Shown: positions 8,440 to 17,430 of the stretch, piece by piece | How positions within the stretch are numbered: position 1 is the first letter of the stretch | How the letters are laid out: the number at the start of each line of letters is the position of its first letter | Origin: Caldilinea sp. CFX5 | GTDB taxonomy: Bacteria > Chloroflexota > Anaerolineae > Caldilineales > Caldilineaceae | Length of the DNA: 64,000 nucleotides | Assembly: GCA_021405325.1 (NCBI GenBank) | Contig: QWII01000003.1 | Coordinates: 62,001-126,000 of the forward strand | Direction: 5' to 3' | The notes under the pieces: generated by a model | Seen by the model: the letters and a program-made list of their open reading frames with translations, nothing else | Database searches by the model: none | What the model was told of the DNA's origin: nothing | Program-made: the position numbers and the translations under genes

Positions 8440-9322
8440 GCCGCTCCTCCAATTCCTGCAATCCGGCCAACTCCTGATAAAGCGGTGGCCGTGCGATCTG
8501 CTCCCGGTTGGCGACGACAACTGCGACCACAACGAGCCACAGCGCGGCGGCCAGCATGAGGTAGTAGGCAATGAGGGTCACTCCTGTTGCCGGCGGCAAG
8601 AAGATCGTGAACGTGCAGGCAGCCAGGCTCCCATGCATGAGGATCGCCACAAGCAGGCTCTCCGTCCGGTCGTAGACCCACACCATGAGTACCCGAAAGG
8701 CCGGCAGCACCAGCCCGTAAAAGACCAACGGCGGCAGAAAGAGCGACCAGGCGATCGCACCGGACGGATTGACCGTTGACCAGTAGGTGACAGGAACATG
8801 CCACACCGCCCACATGGCGCCCACGATAAGCGCGCTGGTAAGGACACTGTGGCGTTGCCTTAGTTCGGGCACGGCAAATCCCGTCCAGCCCAGCTCCTCC
8901 AGAATTCCCCCGATCAGCCCCACTTGGATGCCCATCAGCACAAGGGCAACTTTGTTATCCGTCGTGACGATAGCAGGGAGGAGATCAGGCGAAAACCGCG
9001 ACAGAACGAGAAGGATTGGTGTCACCAGGAGCGGTGTGGTCAGGAGCGCGACGGCATACCAACGCGCGCCCACCCGCCACTTGAGCAACCGCGCGCCAAA
9101 GTCGCGCAGCCCTGTCCTGCCATAGATGAGGCCGGTCAACAGCAACCCCGCCACGCTGGGGCCGGCAAACAGCGCCAAGGCTGTGATCGGCGAAGCGATG
9201 ATATTGAGCGGCAATCCTTCACGGGCAACGGCAACAAGGACGCCGCCCGTTGAGATCGCGAATGTCACGGCGAAGTAAGTCAGCACCGCGTGCCGCTTGA
9301 TCAAAATCTTCATGGTCGTCAT
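8372..9322 (-). CDS. CPBP family intramembrane metalloprotease, paralogue 1
   Basis: A 316-residue multi-pass membrane protein of the CPBP/Abi (CAAX protease and bacteriocin-processing) family. The motifs are EELGWTGFAVP (the usual EExxxR Arg position is Thr), WHVPVTYW and ILMHGSLAA, which supply the predicted Glu/His metal ligands. The second ATG (9322) is chosen because it gives spacing of 6 bp from AAGGAG and the MTT start of its neighbours. The C-terminus is about 20 residues longer than in the paralogues and overlaps the Yip1-like gene. Substrate unknown. Confidence 0.85.
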   Translation of the reverse strand: MTTMKILIKRHAVLTYFAVTFAISTGGVLVAVAREGLPLNIIASPITALALFAGPSVAGLLLTGLIYGRTGLRDFGARLLKWRVGARWYAVALLTTPLLVTPILLVLSRFSPDLLPAIVTTDNKVALVLMGIQVGLIGGILEELGWTGFAVPELRQRHSVLTSALIVGAMWAVWHVPVTYWSTVNPSGAIAWSLFLPPLVFYGLVLPAFRVLMVWVYDRTESLLVAILMHGSLAACTFTIFLPPATGVTLIAYYLMLAAALWLVVVAVVVANREQIARPPLYQELAGLQELEERHDVPSTGGVADHQATTSPGRAG

Positions 9323-9349
9323 CATTTTCTCCTTGCTGACTCTATCGCG

Positions 9350-10249
9350 TCAGCGACTGGCTACATGTATGCCCTGATAAAGCGGTTGCCGTGCGCGCTG
9401 CCCACGGTTGGCCAGCGCCACCGCGGCGACAACGATCCACGTCGCGGCGGACGAAACGAGCAGATAGATCAAGAAGGGCGCCCCTGCCAGCGCCAGTGGA
9501 CCGAGGATCAACATGCTGGCCGTGAGACTGGCGTGCATGAGCATCGCCACCAGCAGGCTGCCACCCGTCCGCTCATAGAGCCACACCAGCAGCAGCCGGT
9601 AGGCCGGCAGTCCGCCGACCAGCAGATCGACGGCGCGCACGGTCAGAAAGAGGGCCAGGGGAATTCCGCCGATGTTGCCGCCGCTCATCCAGAAGACCAC
9701 GCTGAAATGGTACGCGCCCCATAGCACCCCTACAATGAGCGCCGTGGTGAGGGCGCTGTAACGCAGCCGCAGTTTAGGCACGGCGAACCCCGTCCAACCC
9801 AGTTCCTCCAAGAAGCCGCCCCCGATCAGCCCGTAGGCGACACCCATCACCAGACGGGACGCCTGGTCGCTGGTGGTGAAGATGCCGGGGAGGAACGCCG
9901 GAGAGAAGAGCGCGAGCGGCAGGAGCGCGGCCAGATACAAGAGCGGAGCGGTCAGCAGCGCGACCATGTACCAGCGCACACCCACCCGCCACCGCAGCAA
10001 CCGAGAGAGCAACTCCCGCAGTCCCGCCCGGCCATCGACCAGGCCGGTCAACAGCACGCTGGCGATGCTGGGGCCGGCCAGCCACGCCAGCATCACGAAC
10101 AGGGACAGCCGTTCGACTTGTTCACCGACGCCCGGGATTGCGCCCGGTCCGCCGATGAGCAGTAAGATGCCGATCCACGAGATGGCGAATGCAAGAACAA
10201 AGAAGGTCAGCACTGTGTGCCGTTTGATGAAAGTCTTGATAGTCGTCAT
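9350..10249 (-). CDS. CPBP family intramembrane metalloprotease, paralogue 2
   Basis: A 299-residue paralogue with the same MTTIKTFIKRHTVLTFF start, catalytic FLEELGWTGFAVP, GAYHFSVVFW and MLMHASLTA. The start at 10249 (MTT) is placed 5 bp after AGGAGG; the ATG at 10252 would be too close. It lies 56 bp from the upstream paralogue and 27 bp from the downstream one, consistent with one transcript. As in its neighbours, Thr stands where the family usually has the EExxxR arginine. Probably a membrane protease, but activity is inferred. Confidence 0.85.
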   Translation of the reverse strand: MTTIKTFIKRHTVLTFFVLAFAISWIGILLLIGGPGAIPGVGEQVERLSLFVMLAWLAGPSIASVLLTGLVDGRAGLRELLSRLLRWRVGVRWYMVALLTAPLLYLAALLPLALFSPAFLPGIFTTSDQASRLVMGVAYGLIGGGFLEELGWTGFAVPKLRLRYSALTTALIVGVLWGAYHFSVVFWMSGGNIGGIPLALFLTVRAVDLLVGGLPAYRLLLVWLYERTGGSLLVAMLMHASLTASMLILGPLALAGAPFLIYLLVSSAATWIVVAAVALANRGQRARQPLYQGIHVASR

Positions 10250-10305
10250 CATGTCCTCCTTGCTAACGAGATCTGCACAGGCCGCGCCTGCTGCGTAGCG
10301 GATGG

Positions 10306-11214
10306 TCAACGCGGCATAAGTTGGGGCGTTCCGCTGTTGACGGGCGGCTGGTCTGGTCGCAAGAGCTGTCTGCGGTTGACCAAGAAGACCACCGCGACGA
10401 TGAGCCAGAACACGGCTGCCGTCACAAAATCACAGATAAAGTTCGAGATTCCCCCGAGCGCCTCCGGCTCGTAGATGATGTTGGCCGCCGTGAGACTTGT
10501 GTGCATGAGGATCAGCAGCAGCAGGCTTTGGGTACGGTCATAAACCCACACCATCAGCACCCGAAAGGCAACCAAGGAGCCAACAAGGAAGCTGAGTGTT
10601 CTGACGGCGATGTAAACCGCCGGTGAGAACGGCGCCGAGTACGCGACGCTGGGCATGATGACCATCGGCACGATATGCCAGACGCCCCAGAGAACGCCGA
10701 TGATAAGCCCCGTGGCAATAACACTGTAGCGCTGCCGCAACCGGGGGGTGACAAACCCTGTCCAACCCAGTTCCTCGCAGATGCCGGTCACTACCGCCGA
10801 GGCGAGGCCCAGGAGCAGTCGAGCGAGCTTGTCATCTCTGGTGAAGATGCCGGGGAGATAGACCGGAGAGATCAGCGTAAGCGCCATGAGCACCGCCAGG
10901 ATGATGAGCGGCGCCAGCAGGAGTGCTAGCGCATACCAGCGGGCGCCTACGCGCCACCTGCTCAGTCGGGAGCGAAGCTCGCGCAAGCCCGCCTTACCAT
11001 CCACAAGGCTGATCAGCAACAGGCCGGATAGGCTTGGGCCCAGCAGCATTGTTATGATCGCTACCGGCAGCACAGCCTCTATCTGCTCCTTGGTGCTTGG
11101 TATGCCGCCGGCAAGGCCGAGCATCACCAGAACTGCACCCCAGGAGATGGCGAACGTAAGTGCGTAGTAGGTGAGCAGCGCGTGCTGCTTGATAAAAGTC
11201 TTGATGGTTGTCAT
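10306..11214 (-). CDS. CPBP family intramembrane metalloprotease, paralogue 3
   Basis: A 302-residue paralogue starting MTTIKTFIKQHALLTYY after AGAGGAG. Motifs: ICEELGWTGFVTPRLR, GVWHIVPMV and ILMHTSLTA. About eight hydrophobic segments. It is recognisably related to both neighbours over its full length, which supports tandem duplication, but it has diverged most in the second motif. The C-terminus is rich in Arg and Pro. No dedicated substrate, such as a bacteriocin precursor, is visible nearby. Confidence 0.85.
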   Translation of the reverse strand: MTTIKTFIKQHALLTYYALTFAISWGAVLVMLGLAGGIPSTKEQIEAVLPVAIITMLLGPSLSGLLLISLVDGKAGLRELRSRLSRWRVGARWYALALLLAPLIILAVLMALTLISPVYLPGIFTRDDKLARLLLGLASAVVTGICEELGWTGFVTPRLRQRYSVIATGLIIGVLWGVWHIVPMVIMPSVAYSAPFSPAVYIAVRTLSFLVGSLVAFRVLMVWVYDRTQSLLLLILMHTSLTAANIIYEPEALGGISNFICDFVTAAVFWLIVAVVFLVNRRQLLRPDQPPVNSGTPQLMPR

Positions 11215-11241
11215 AACGTTCTCCTCTCTGACACGAGAGAG

Positions 11242-12129
11242 TCAGCGATTTGCAACACCCATTTGCTTGTAAAGCGGTGGGCGCGCGATCTGCCCGCGGT
11301 TGGCTACGGCGACCGCGGCCACGACGATCCACAATAGGGCGGCGAAGATGAGGTAATAGAGTATGCGGGGCGCCCCTGTCGCCAGCGGTACGAGGATGGC
11401 GGTTGTGCAGGCGGTGTGAATTGCGTGCATCAGCATCGCCACGAGCAGACTCTCCGTGCGGTCATAGACCCATACCATCAGCACCCGGTAGACCGGCAGC
11501 ACCCCGACCAGGAAGAGGAATTCAGGCAGAAAGAGCGCCAGCGAGAACGCACCCGCAGAATCGCCGCTTCCCCAGATGTACACCAGGCTGTGCCACGCGG
11601 TCCACAAGAGGCCCACGATCAGCCCGGTGGTAAGGATGCCGTACCGCCGCCGCAGCCGGGGAATGGCGAACCCCGTCCAGCCTAACTCCTCCAAGAAGCC
11701 CACCACCAGCCCGATAGCGATACCGGTCAGCAGCAGGCTAACCTTATCGTCCGTCGTGACGATGGCGGGAAGAAATAGCGGAGACGTGCGCGCAAGCGCC
11801 AAGAGGATCGCCGTCGCCAAGAGCGGGGTGGTCAGCAGCGCCACCGCGTACCAGCGGGCGCCTACCCGCCAGCGGCACAACCGGGAGAGTAACTCAGCCA
11901 CACCTACCCTACCAGTGACGAGCGCGGTCAACAGGAGGCCGGCGACACTGGGGCCGCTGAGCATCACCAGGATCGCGACCGGGAGCAGCAGCATAGCTTG
12001 CGCGCTGGGACTGGGGATTGCCCCCGGTCCGCCAATCACCACCAAGATGCCGCCCCAGGAGAGCGCAAACGTGAGCGCGAAGTAGATCGGTAAGGAGTGT
12101 TTCTTGATGAAAGCCTGAATCGTCGTCAT
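11242..12129 (-). CDS. CPBP family intramembrane metalloprotease, paralogue 4
   Basis: A 295-residue protein, first in the minus-strand CPBP run. It starts MTTIQAFIKKHSLPIYF after AGAAAGGG and carries FLEELGWTGFAIPRLR, TAWHSLVYIW and MLMHAIHTA. Its ending (ANRGQIARPPLYKQMGVANR) is nearly the same as that of paralogue 2, marking the true family C-terminus. The upstream 12130-12548 region has a terminator for the gene before it and an 8-bp tandem repeat, so the CPBP operon promoter should lie within about 12130-12190. I could not pick out convincing -35/-10 boxes. Confidence 0.85.
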   Translation of the reverse strand: MTTIQAFIKKHSLPIYFALTFALSWGGILVVIGGPGAIPSPSAQAMLLLPVAILVMLSGPSVAGLLLTALVTGRVGVAELLSRLCRWRVGARWYAVALLTTPLLATAILLALARTSPLFLPAIVTTDDKVSLLLTGIAIGLVVGFLEELGWTGFAIPRLRRRYGILTTGLIVGLLWTAWHSLVYIWGSGDSAGAFSLALFLPEFLFLVGVLPVYRVLMVWVYDRTESLLVAMLMHAIHTACTTAILVPLATGAPRILYYLIFAALLWIVVAAVAVANRGQIARPPLYKQMGVANR

Positions 12130-12188
12130 CGGATGCCCCTTTCTGACGTCTAGCAGTTGTCACCTTGCTTGCACCATTGGCCCTACGC

Positions 12189-12223
12189 TAAAAGAAAACC
12201 CCCAGCAGGGGTTCCTGCTAGGG
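12189..12223 (-). terminator. Rho-independent terminator
   Basis: Read on the minus strand: CCCTAGCAGG, a four-base loop, CCTGCTGGGGG and then TTTTCTTTT. This is a classic hairpin plus T-tract. It would end transcription from the PLAT-like gene at 12549 before the CPBP operon begins at 12129. Confidence 0.75.
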
Positions 12224-12434
12224 TCCTGTGGTTTGTATCACCAGGCAATCCTGCTGACGGGAAGCGGCAAGCCCGCTGGTTGTCGTACGCTAGCAGGTGG
12301 GCAACGGCGCAAGGGCTGTTCCCCTCAGCTTATCACAAATATCACCCCGCGACACTGGTGATCTGACCAGAAATGGCTCTGACCAGATGGCTAGTACATG
12401 ACGGCGTAAATAAACCCATAGTTGCCAATGAGAT

Positions 12435-12480
12435 AGTGAGACAGTGAGACAGTGAGACAGTGAGACAGTGAGACAGTGAC
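12435..12480. repeat. 8-bp tandem repeat (AGTGAGAC)n
   Basis: Five perfect copies of AGTGAGAC followed by a partial AGTGAC. It lies in the non-coding 12130-12548 interval, downstream of the PLAT-like gene and upstream of the CPBP operon. The unit is not a multiple of three and shows no coding continuity. A slipped-strand variable locus is likely. Confidence 0.9.
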
Positions 12481-12548
12481 TGACTTACTGTCCTACTGAC
12501 CGACTGGCTTACTTAGGCCGCTCTGTACTAGTTATAGGCAATTCAGCT

Positions 12549-12974
12549 TCAGACACCCCCGTGGAGATAGCAATACAGGCCAGACCATGGACTCAGCCAT
12601 AGATGTTCAGCGCCGTGCAGGGCGTCATAATCTCTTTCGCCGGCGCCGCGCGCCGGGTTCACATGGACTTCGACAGATTCGAGGTTCCATTGATCGTTTT
12701 GATCGTTGGGGGCGAAGCGAATGTAAACGGGAAAATTAGCCAATTCTTCGGTGTGGAGGGCATAGGGTGCGCGCGGGTCATTATCATCGGCATGGTTGAT
12801 ATTGGCGCCTTCCCCCAACGTAAAGGTTTGTCTGCTGTTACGCGCAAAGTCGTTGCCGGCCGTGGCGAGACAAAACTCCCGCCCACCAATGCCAAGATAG
12901 ACACAGCCGGCGGTCTCAGCGCCCGGTCGATCGCCGGTGATAATTTTTACATCGATTCTTGTGATGATTGCCAT
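12549..12974 (-). CDS. PLAT/LH2-domain-like protein
   Basis: A 141-residue protein. The N-terminal part (VKIITGDRPGAETAGCVYLG, then GGREFCLAT) matches the beta-strand pattern of PLAT/LH2 domains, which bind lipids or partner proteins and usually read 'VkvtTGd..gAGTda.Vyi.l.G'. The C-terminus is acidic and Trp-rich, with no signal peptide. The ATG at 12974 follows GGGAG; a longer frame to 13040 lacks a site. It stands alone, with the terminator at 12189-12223 downstream. The role is unknown; the domain call rests on pattern only. Confidence 0.65.
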   Translation of the reverse strand: MAIITRIDVKIITGDRPGAETAGCVYLGIGGREFCLATAGNDFARNSRQTFTLGEGANINHADDNDPRAPYALHTEELANFPVYIRFAPNDQNDQWNLESVEVHVNPARGAGERDYDALHGAEHLWLSPWSGLYCYLHGGV

Positions 12975-13258
12975 CTTGCACTCCCTTTGTTTTTTATGCA
13001 ACTCGTTTACCGGAGGATGTTTGTAGGCATTACGCGACAACGCAGCAGAAGTTTTTCGTCGCCAAGCGTGAGCGGAATATCCATATACGCACTCGCTTTG
13101 AGCCTATCACAGCAATCAACCTAATCAACCAGTCGCCTGGCGTGTTTTCACCCCGGTCAAGAGGATAGCAGTGTTGTACTCGAATAATTTGTCTGAACAA
13201 AATAGCAATTTTTAGATTCATGATGGCAGACGATATAATGCTCTAACTGCGGGGAATC

Positions 13259-13348
13259 GTAACTACCGAGCCTTCCCGCTCTGAGCCAGTCCATGACTGG
13301 CGACCCAATCGCCAGTCATGGACTGGCTCAGAGCGGGCTTAGTAGTTA
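13259..13348. mobile_element. 90-bp hairpin element with 9-bp target duplication
   Basis: Flanked by direct repeats CGGGGAATC at 13250-13258 and 13349-13357, a probable target duplication. The ends are GTAACTA / TAGTTAC. Inside, 13275-13303 and 13309-13337 form a perfect 29-bp stem with a 5-base loop. It encodes nothing and is non-autonomous (MITE-like). It sits just upstream of the histidine kinase and could influence that promoter or its leader RNA. Its sequence is unlike the 91-bp element, but the layout (outer ends, unpaired linker, inner stem) is the same. Confidence 0.8.
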
Positions 13349-13398
13349 CGGGGAATCACCCGTCAACGCCGCCGTTTTACCAAGGACAGAACAACGCC

Positions 13399-16194
13399 AT
13401 GCGTTCGCATAGCCGACTACGCAACTTCTTTGCCCGCCGCAACGGTGAAGAGCGATGGGCGCATCCCATCACTGCTATCGAGTCTTTCGTCCCCCTGCTT
13501 CTGGCTACCCACGGGGTGATTCTCCTGTTTTGGCTTGGTAACACGCAGCCTTGGCAGTGGTTAATCCTGGGTGGGCTATTTGTGCCCGGCGCGTTACGCC
13601 TGGCGGGATGGTATGAATTTGCGTACCTTTCCTACGGGCGCGCACTCTATATTCTCCTTGCCACCTGGCTGCTGATGTACAGTACAGGCGGCGCTGCCAG
13701 CACCTTTTTGCTGTGGAACTTTGTGTTGGTGGCGGTCTACCCGATCAGCTTGCGTTTCCCCCTTGCCCCGCTACTGCCACCGGTTGTCGCCGCGGGCTAC
13801 CTTCTGTTATTCCTGGCTGGGCCAGTGGCGGCGTTGTCCCGCGTGACCCTCCTTTCTCACACCTTTCTGCTCTGTTTTACCGGCTGGCTCACCTACCGAT
13901 TAGGGACAAGCTTACAGCGCCAAGCGCAAACTTATTGGCAGGCAGTCGAAGCGTTGGCAAAAGAGCGAAGCCAGTTGCATGAGCAGATCGATTTCAATCA
14001 AGCGGTACTGAATTCCCTTTCCGCCCACATTGCCGTGCTGGACAAAGAGGGCGTGATCATTGCCGTCAACCGGGCCTGGCAACGCTTTGCTACGCAGAAT
14101 GGCAGCCCCTCAGCGGCAGCGACGGGCGTTGGGGCCAACTACCTCGCCGTCTGTGATAAGGTCACGGGGGAAGACGCGGTGGAAGCCGCAACCGCTGCCG
14201 CCCGGATTCGCGATGTGATAGCGGGGCTGCTGGATCACTATAGCTTCGAGTATACCGGTCATTCCCCAACCGAGCAGCGTTGGTTTCTCTTCCATGTCGT
14301 ACCCTGGATGGATGGCGCCGGCGGTGCGGTGATCAGCCATACGAATATCACAAAACGCAAAAGGGTCGAGGAGGCGTTGCGCCAGAGCGAAGTACGTAAC
14401 CGCGCCCTGGTGGAAGCGATTCCGGATGCGATTGGCCGCTTTCAGCGGGACGGCACCTGTTTAGATATGCGCGCGCCCAGCAACTTTGCCATGACCGTGC
14501 CGCCGGCCGTCGCCATCGGCAAAAAGCTGACGGACTATTTGCCGCCCGCTGTCGCACAGCCGAATATGGACGCGTTCAAACAAGCGTTGGCCACCGGTGA
14601 ATTGCAAATGGTTGAATATCAACTGGCGGACGCTGGCGGGGTGCAAGTGCGCGAGGCGCGCATCGTGCCCTATGCGAAGGATGAAGTGATCACCATTGTC
14701 CGTGACATTACCACCCGGCGCTTAACCGAAGAGGCGCTGCGGCAGAGTGAAGCGCGCAATCGCGCCTTGTTGGAAGCCATCCCCGATGCGGTGGTGCGTA
14801 TCCACCGGAGCGGCGTCTATCTTGATGCCAAAGACCCAGCCGATTTTGTGCCGATCGTGGCGGCGGAACAGGCAGTCGGTAAGCATGTGCGTGATGTGTT
14901 GGAAGCGCCATTGGCGCAACAATTTTTGGCTGTCGCCCAGCAAGCGCTGGACAAAGATGCGCGCCAGATGTTTGAATATGAACTCAAGGTCGGTGAGCAG
15001 GTGCGGGCGCGTGAGGCGCGTGTGGTGCCGGTGGGCGAAGATGAAACGATCTTCATCTTGCGCGATATTACCGAACGCAAGCAGGCCGAAGCGGCGTTGC
15101 GGCAGAGCGAAGAACGCTACCGCACCCTGGCCGAGGTAAGCCCTGATGCGATCCTGGTCAATCTGGATGGCCGTTACGTCTATGCCAATAGCGCCGCCGC
15201 GCGCACCTTGGGCGCCAAAGATCCGCAGGATCTCATTGGACGATCACCTTTCGACTTCCTCGCACCCGAAGACCACAACATCGTGCGCGAACGGGTCCGA
15301 CGGGTGATCGAGGACCAGCACATTGCCCCGCCGATGGAACTCTTGGTGCGGCGGCTAGATGGGGTGCAGGTCTATGTGGAGGTCGCAGCCGCGCCAAGCA
15401 TCTGGAATGGCCGACCGTGCGTTCAGGTGGTGCAGCGCGATATCACTGGGCGCAAACAAAGCGAAGCCGAACAGGCCCGCTTGCATACCGAAGTCATTCA
15501 ACAGCGTACCCAATTGCGCGCCTTGACCGCGCGTCTGGCCGAAGTCCAAGAGGAGGAGCGCAAAGCGTTGGCGCGCGAACTGCATGATCAGGTGGGGCAG
15601 AACCTTAGCACGTTAGGGTTACAGCTAAAAATCATCCAGACGCACCTAGAAACTCAGTTGCCGGAAGCTGGACTAACCCTGCCGTTGCTTATCGATACCC
15701 AGGCATTGGTGAAGCAGATCACCGGACAGGTGCGCAATGTCATGGCGGAGTTACGTCCTCCGCAGCTTGATGACTTTGGCCTGCCGGCAGCGCTGGAATG
15801 GTACGCCAACCGCGTGGCCAAGCAGGCCAGCTTTACAGTGCAGATGGAAGCTGAAGCGGATCTGCCACGTCTGTCGACCGCGATCGAAAATAGCTTATTC
15901 CGCATTGCGCAAGAAGCCATCACCAATATTATGAAATATGCGCAGGCCACCCTCGTTGCGATCAACGTCGAGGCCGATGGCCAGCAAGTTACCCTCACCA
16001 TTGCCGATAATGGCCGTGGCTTCGATTTGACCGCGTTGAAGCGCGCAGGCGAGCGCGCAGGCTGGGGCTTACTTTCCATGCGTGAACGGGCTGAGGCCTT
16101 AGGCGGCTATTTGACGATTGACTCGCTTCCTGGCGCCGGCACGCGCATCCAGGTTGTAATCCCATACCAGCGGTCACAAGCGAACGGCGCCTAG
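13399..16194 (+). CDS. Membrane-bound multi-PAS sensor histidine kinase (NarL-partner type)
   Basis: A 931-residue protein. Residues about 20-175 are hydrophobic with five or so membrane segments. A coiled segment follows, then four PAS-like modules starting near residues 197, 337, 457 and 576, where the second and third are close repeats (ALVEAIPDAIG and ALLEAIPDAVV). A HisKA_3 box has ARELHDQVGQ with the phospho-accepting His near 729. The HATPase has EAITNIMKYA, ADNGRGFD and GWGLLSMRERA. The ATG at 13399 is chosen over 13318, which lies inside the hairpin element. This kinase class phosphorylates NarL/FixJ regulators, and four such receivers follow on the same strand. Confidence 0.9.
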   Translation: MRSHSRLRNFFARRNGEERWAHPITAIESFVPLLLATHGVILLFWLGNTQPWQWLILGGLFVPGALRLAGWYEFAYLSYGRALYILLATWLLMYSTGGAASTFLLWNFVLVAVYPISLRFPLAPLLPPVVAAGYLLLFLAGPVAALSRVTLLSHTFLLCFTGWLTYRLGTSLQRQAQTYWQAVEALAKERSQLHEQIDFNQAVLNSLSAHIAVLDKEGVIIAVNRAWQRFATQNGSPSAAATGVGANYLAVCDKVTGEDAVEAATAAARIRDVIAGLLDHYSFEYTGHSPTEQRWFLFHVVPWMDGAGGAVISHTNITKRKRVEEALRQSEVRNRALVEAIPDAIGRFQRDGTCLDMRAPSNFAMTVPPAVAIGKKLTDYLPPAVAQPNMDAFKQALATGELQMVEYQLADAGGVQVREARIVPYAKDEVITIVRDITTRRLTEEALRQSEARNRALLEAIPDAVVRIHRSGVYLDAKDPADFVPIVAAEQAVGKHVRDVLEAPLAQQFLAVAQQALDKDARQMFEYELKVGEQVRAREARVVPVGEDETIFILRDITERKQAEAALRQSEERYRTLAEVSPDAILVNLDGRYVYANSAAARTLGAKDPQDLIGRSPFDFLAPEDHNIVRERVRRVIEDQHIAPPMELLVRRLDGVQVYVEVAAAPSIWNGRPCVQVVQRDITGRKQSEAEQARLHTEVIQQRTQLRALTARLAEVQEEERKALARELHDQVGQNLSTLGLQLKIIQTHLETQLPEAGLTLPLLIDTQALVKQITGQVRNVMAELRPPQLDDFGLPAALEWYANRVAKQASFTVQMEAEADLPRLSTAIENSLFRIAQEAITNIMKYAQATLVAINVEADGQQVTLTIADNGRGFDLTALKRAGERAGWGLLSMRERAEALGGYLTIDSLPGAGTRIQVVIPYQRSQANGA

Positions 16195-16599
16195 CACACG
16201 ACCCTAGTAAAAAGTGTTACTTCCTGGCGCACGTTGGTATAGTACTAGTATCCCAGAAGTAGGACTTCTCTGCCGGTGTTATTTCGGAAATGTACAAGTT
16301 GCTGCTGCGCTGCCATTGGCTGCGCAACGACTATAGTAACGGCCGCCCAATACCGCTCACATAGCCGTTGCGCACGGATTGTATCGTTAAGTGCAATTTG
16401 ATGGGCGCTGGTAATTCAGTTGGCAAGGAGGGAACTTGCAACTGTGTGTACTACGGTAACAAGTTTGGCCATCGTTTAAAAGCCGGAAAGTTTGATAGTC
16501 GGGGTAGGGTTTATTGGGCGTCTCTGCCTACAAGCAACAATGGAGTCTCTGGGCGCCGTAACGATTCGGCTGAACAGGTCTGGGAAAGGAAGGAACGTA
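16195..16599. other. 405-bp non-coding interval between kinase and regulator
   Basis: No gene can be supported here. A short hairpin (AGAAGT / ACTTCT, 16255-16269) lies 60 bp past the kinase stop and lacks a T-tract. The length suggests that the first regulator has its own promoter, but I cannot identify clear promoter boxes. Confidence 0.5.
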
Positions 16600-17253
16600 G
16601 TGCAGATTCAGGTCTTTCTCGCGGACGATCATGGCATATTACGTCAGGGGCTAACGTTATTGCTCAAGTCACAGCCCGATATGACTGTGATTGGCGAAGC
16701 CGACAATGGGCATGATGCCGTGCAGCAGGTGCGTAAACTGCGCCCGGATGTGGCCGTCATCGACATTGCTATGGCTGGTCTCAATGGCATTGAAGCGACG
16801 CGTAGCATCCGGGCCGACTGTCCTGCCACCCAAGTCGTCATTCTCTCCATGTACAAAACCAGCGAGTATATCTTTCGCGCCCTCAAGGCCGGCGCCCGCG
16901 GCTATGTGGTGAAAGAAGCGATTGGCGATGAATTAATTGAAGCGATTCGGACGGTTCATGCCGGTCGCCGTTATCTGAGCGCTGCCGTCTCTGATGAACT
17001 GGTGGAGGATTATCTGATTCAACGCAAAGGCGACCTTGCCGACGATCCGCTGGAGACGCTCTCTGTGCGCGAACGCGAGGTGTTGCAGTATGTGGTCGAA
17101 GGCAAATCGAGCGCCGAGATTGCCGACTTGATCAGCCTCTCGCCCAAGACCGTGGAAAGCTACCGCAGCCGCCTGATGCAAAAACTGGGCGTCCACGATC
17201 TGCCGAGTCTCGTGAAGTTTGCCATTCAACATGGCATTATCACCCTGGAGTAG
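16600..17253 (+). CDS. NarL/FixJ-family response regulator 1
   Basis: A 217-residue regulator starting at a GTG with GGAAGGAAC upstream. The receiver has LADDHGILRQG, phospho-Asp in RPDVAVIDIAM, Ser in ILSMYK and conserved Lys in GYVVKEA. The C-terminal LuxR-type helix-turn-helix reads LSVREREVLQYVVEGKSSAE and continues KTVESYRSRLMQKLGV. The usual MP after the phospho-site is replaced by MAG. It is the most complete of the four regulators and the likeliest output of the kinase upstream. The DNA target is unknown. Confidence 0.9.
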   Translation: MQIQVFLADDHGILRQGLTLLLKSQPDMTVIGEADNGHDAVQQVRKLRPDVAVIDIAMAGLNGIEATRSIRADCPATQVVILSMYKTSEYIFRALKAGARGYVVKEAIGDELIEAIRTVHAGRRYLSAAVSDELVEDYLIQRKGDLADDPLETLSVREREVLQYVVEGKSSAEIADLISLSPKTVESYRSRLMQKLGVHDLPSLVKFAIQHGIITLE

Positions 17254-17430
17254 CTGCGGTACACGACAGCGGATGAAGGCGGCAACGGATTAGCTTGGTA
17301 CACAAGATCAGTGAATCCAACTTTCCCTACATCGTTTTAGTAAGAATACCTGGCAGCGGAATGCATCTTTTGTGGTACGATTGACTGTGGCGGGTGGCTC
17401 TGATCGGGTGGGAAGAAAAACAAGGCGGCG

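Noticed and set aside
12157..12366. 69-codon plus-strand frame upstream of the CPBP operon
   Set aside because: It crosses the terminator on the opposite strand, has no ribosome site and reads as unstructured composition.
12435..12480. Possible CRISPR-like array
   Set aside because: The repeat is a simple 8-bp tandem unit with no spacers; no cas genes in the window.
16368..16715. 115-codon frame before regulator 1
   Set aside because: It overlaps the regulator in another frame and its residues show no domain pattern.
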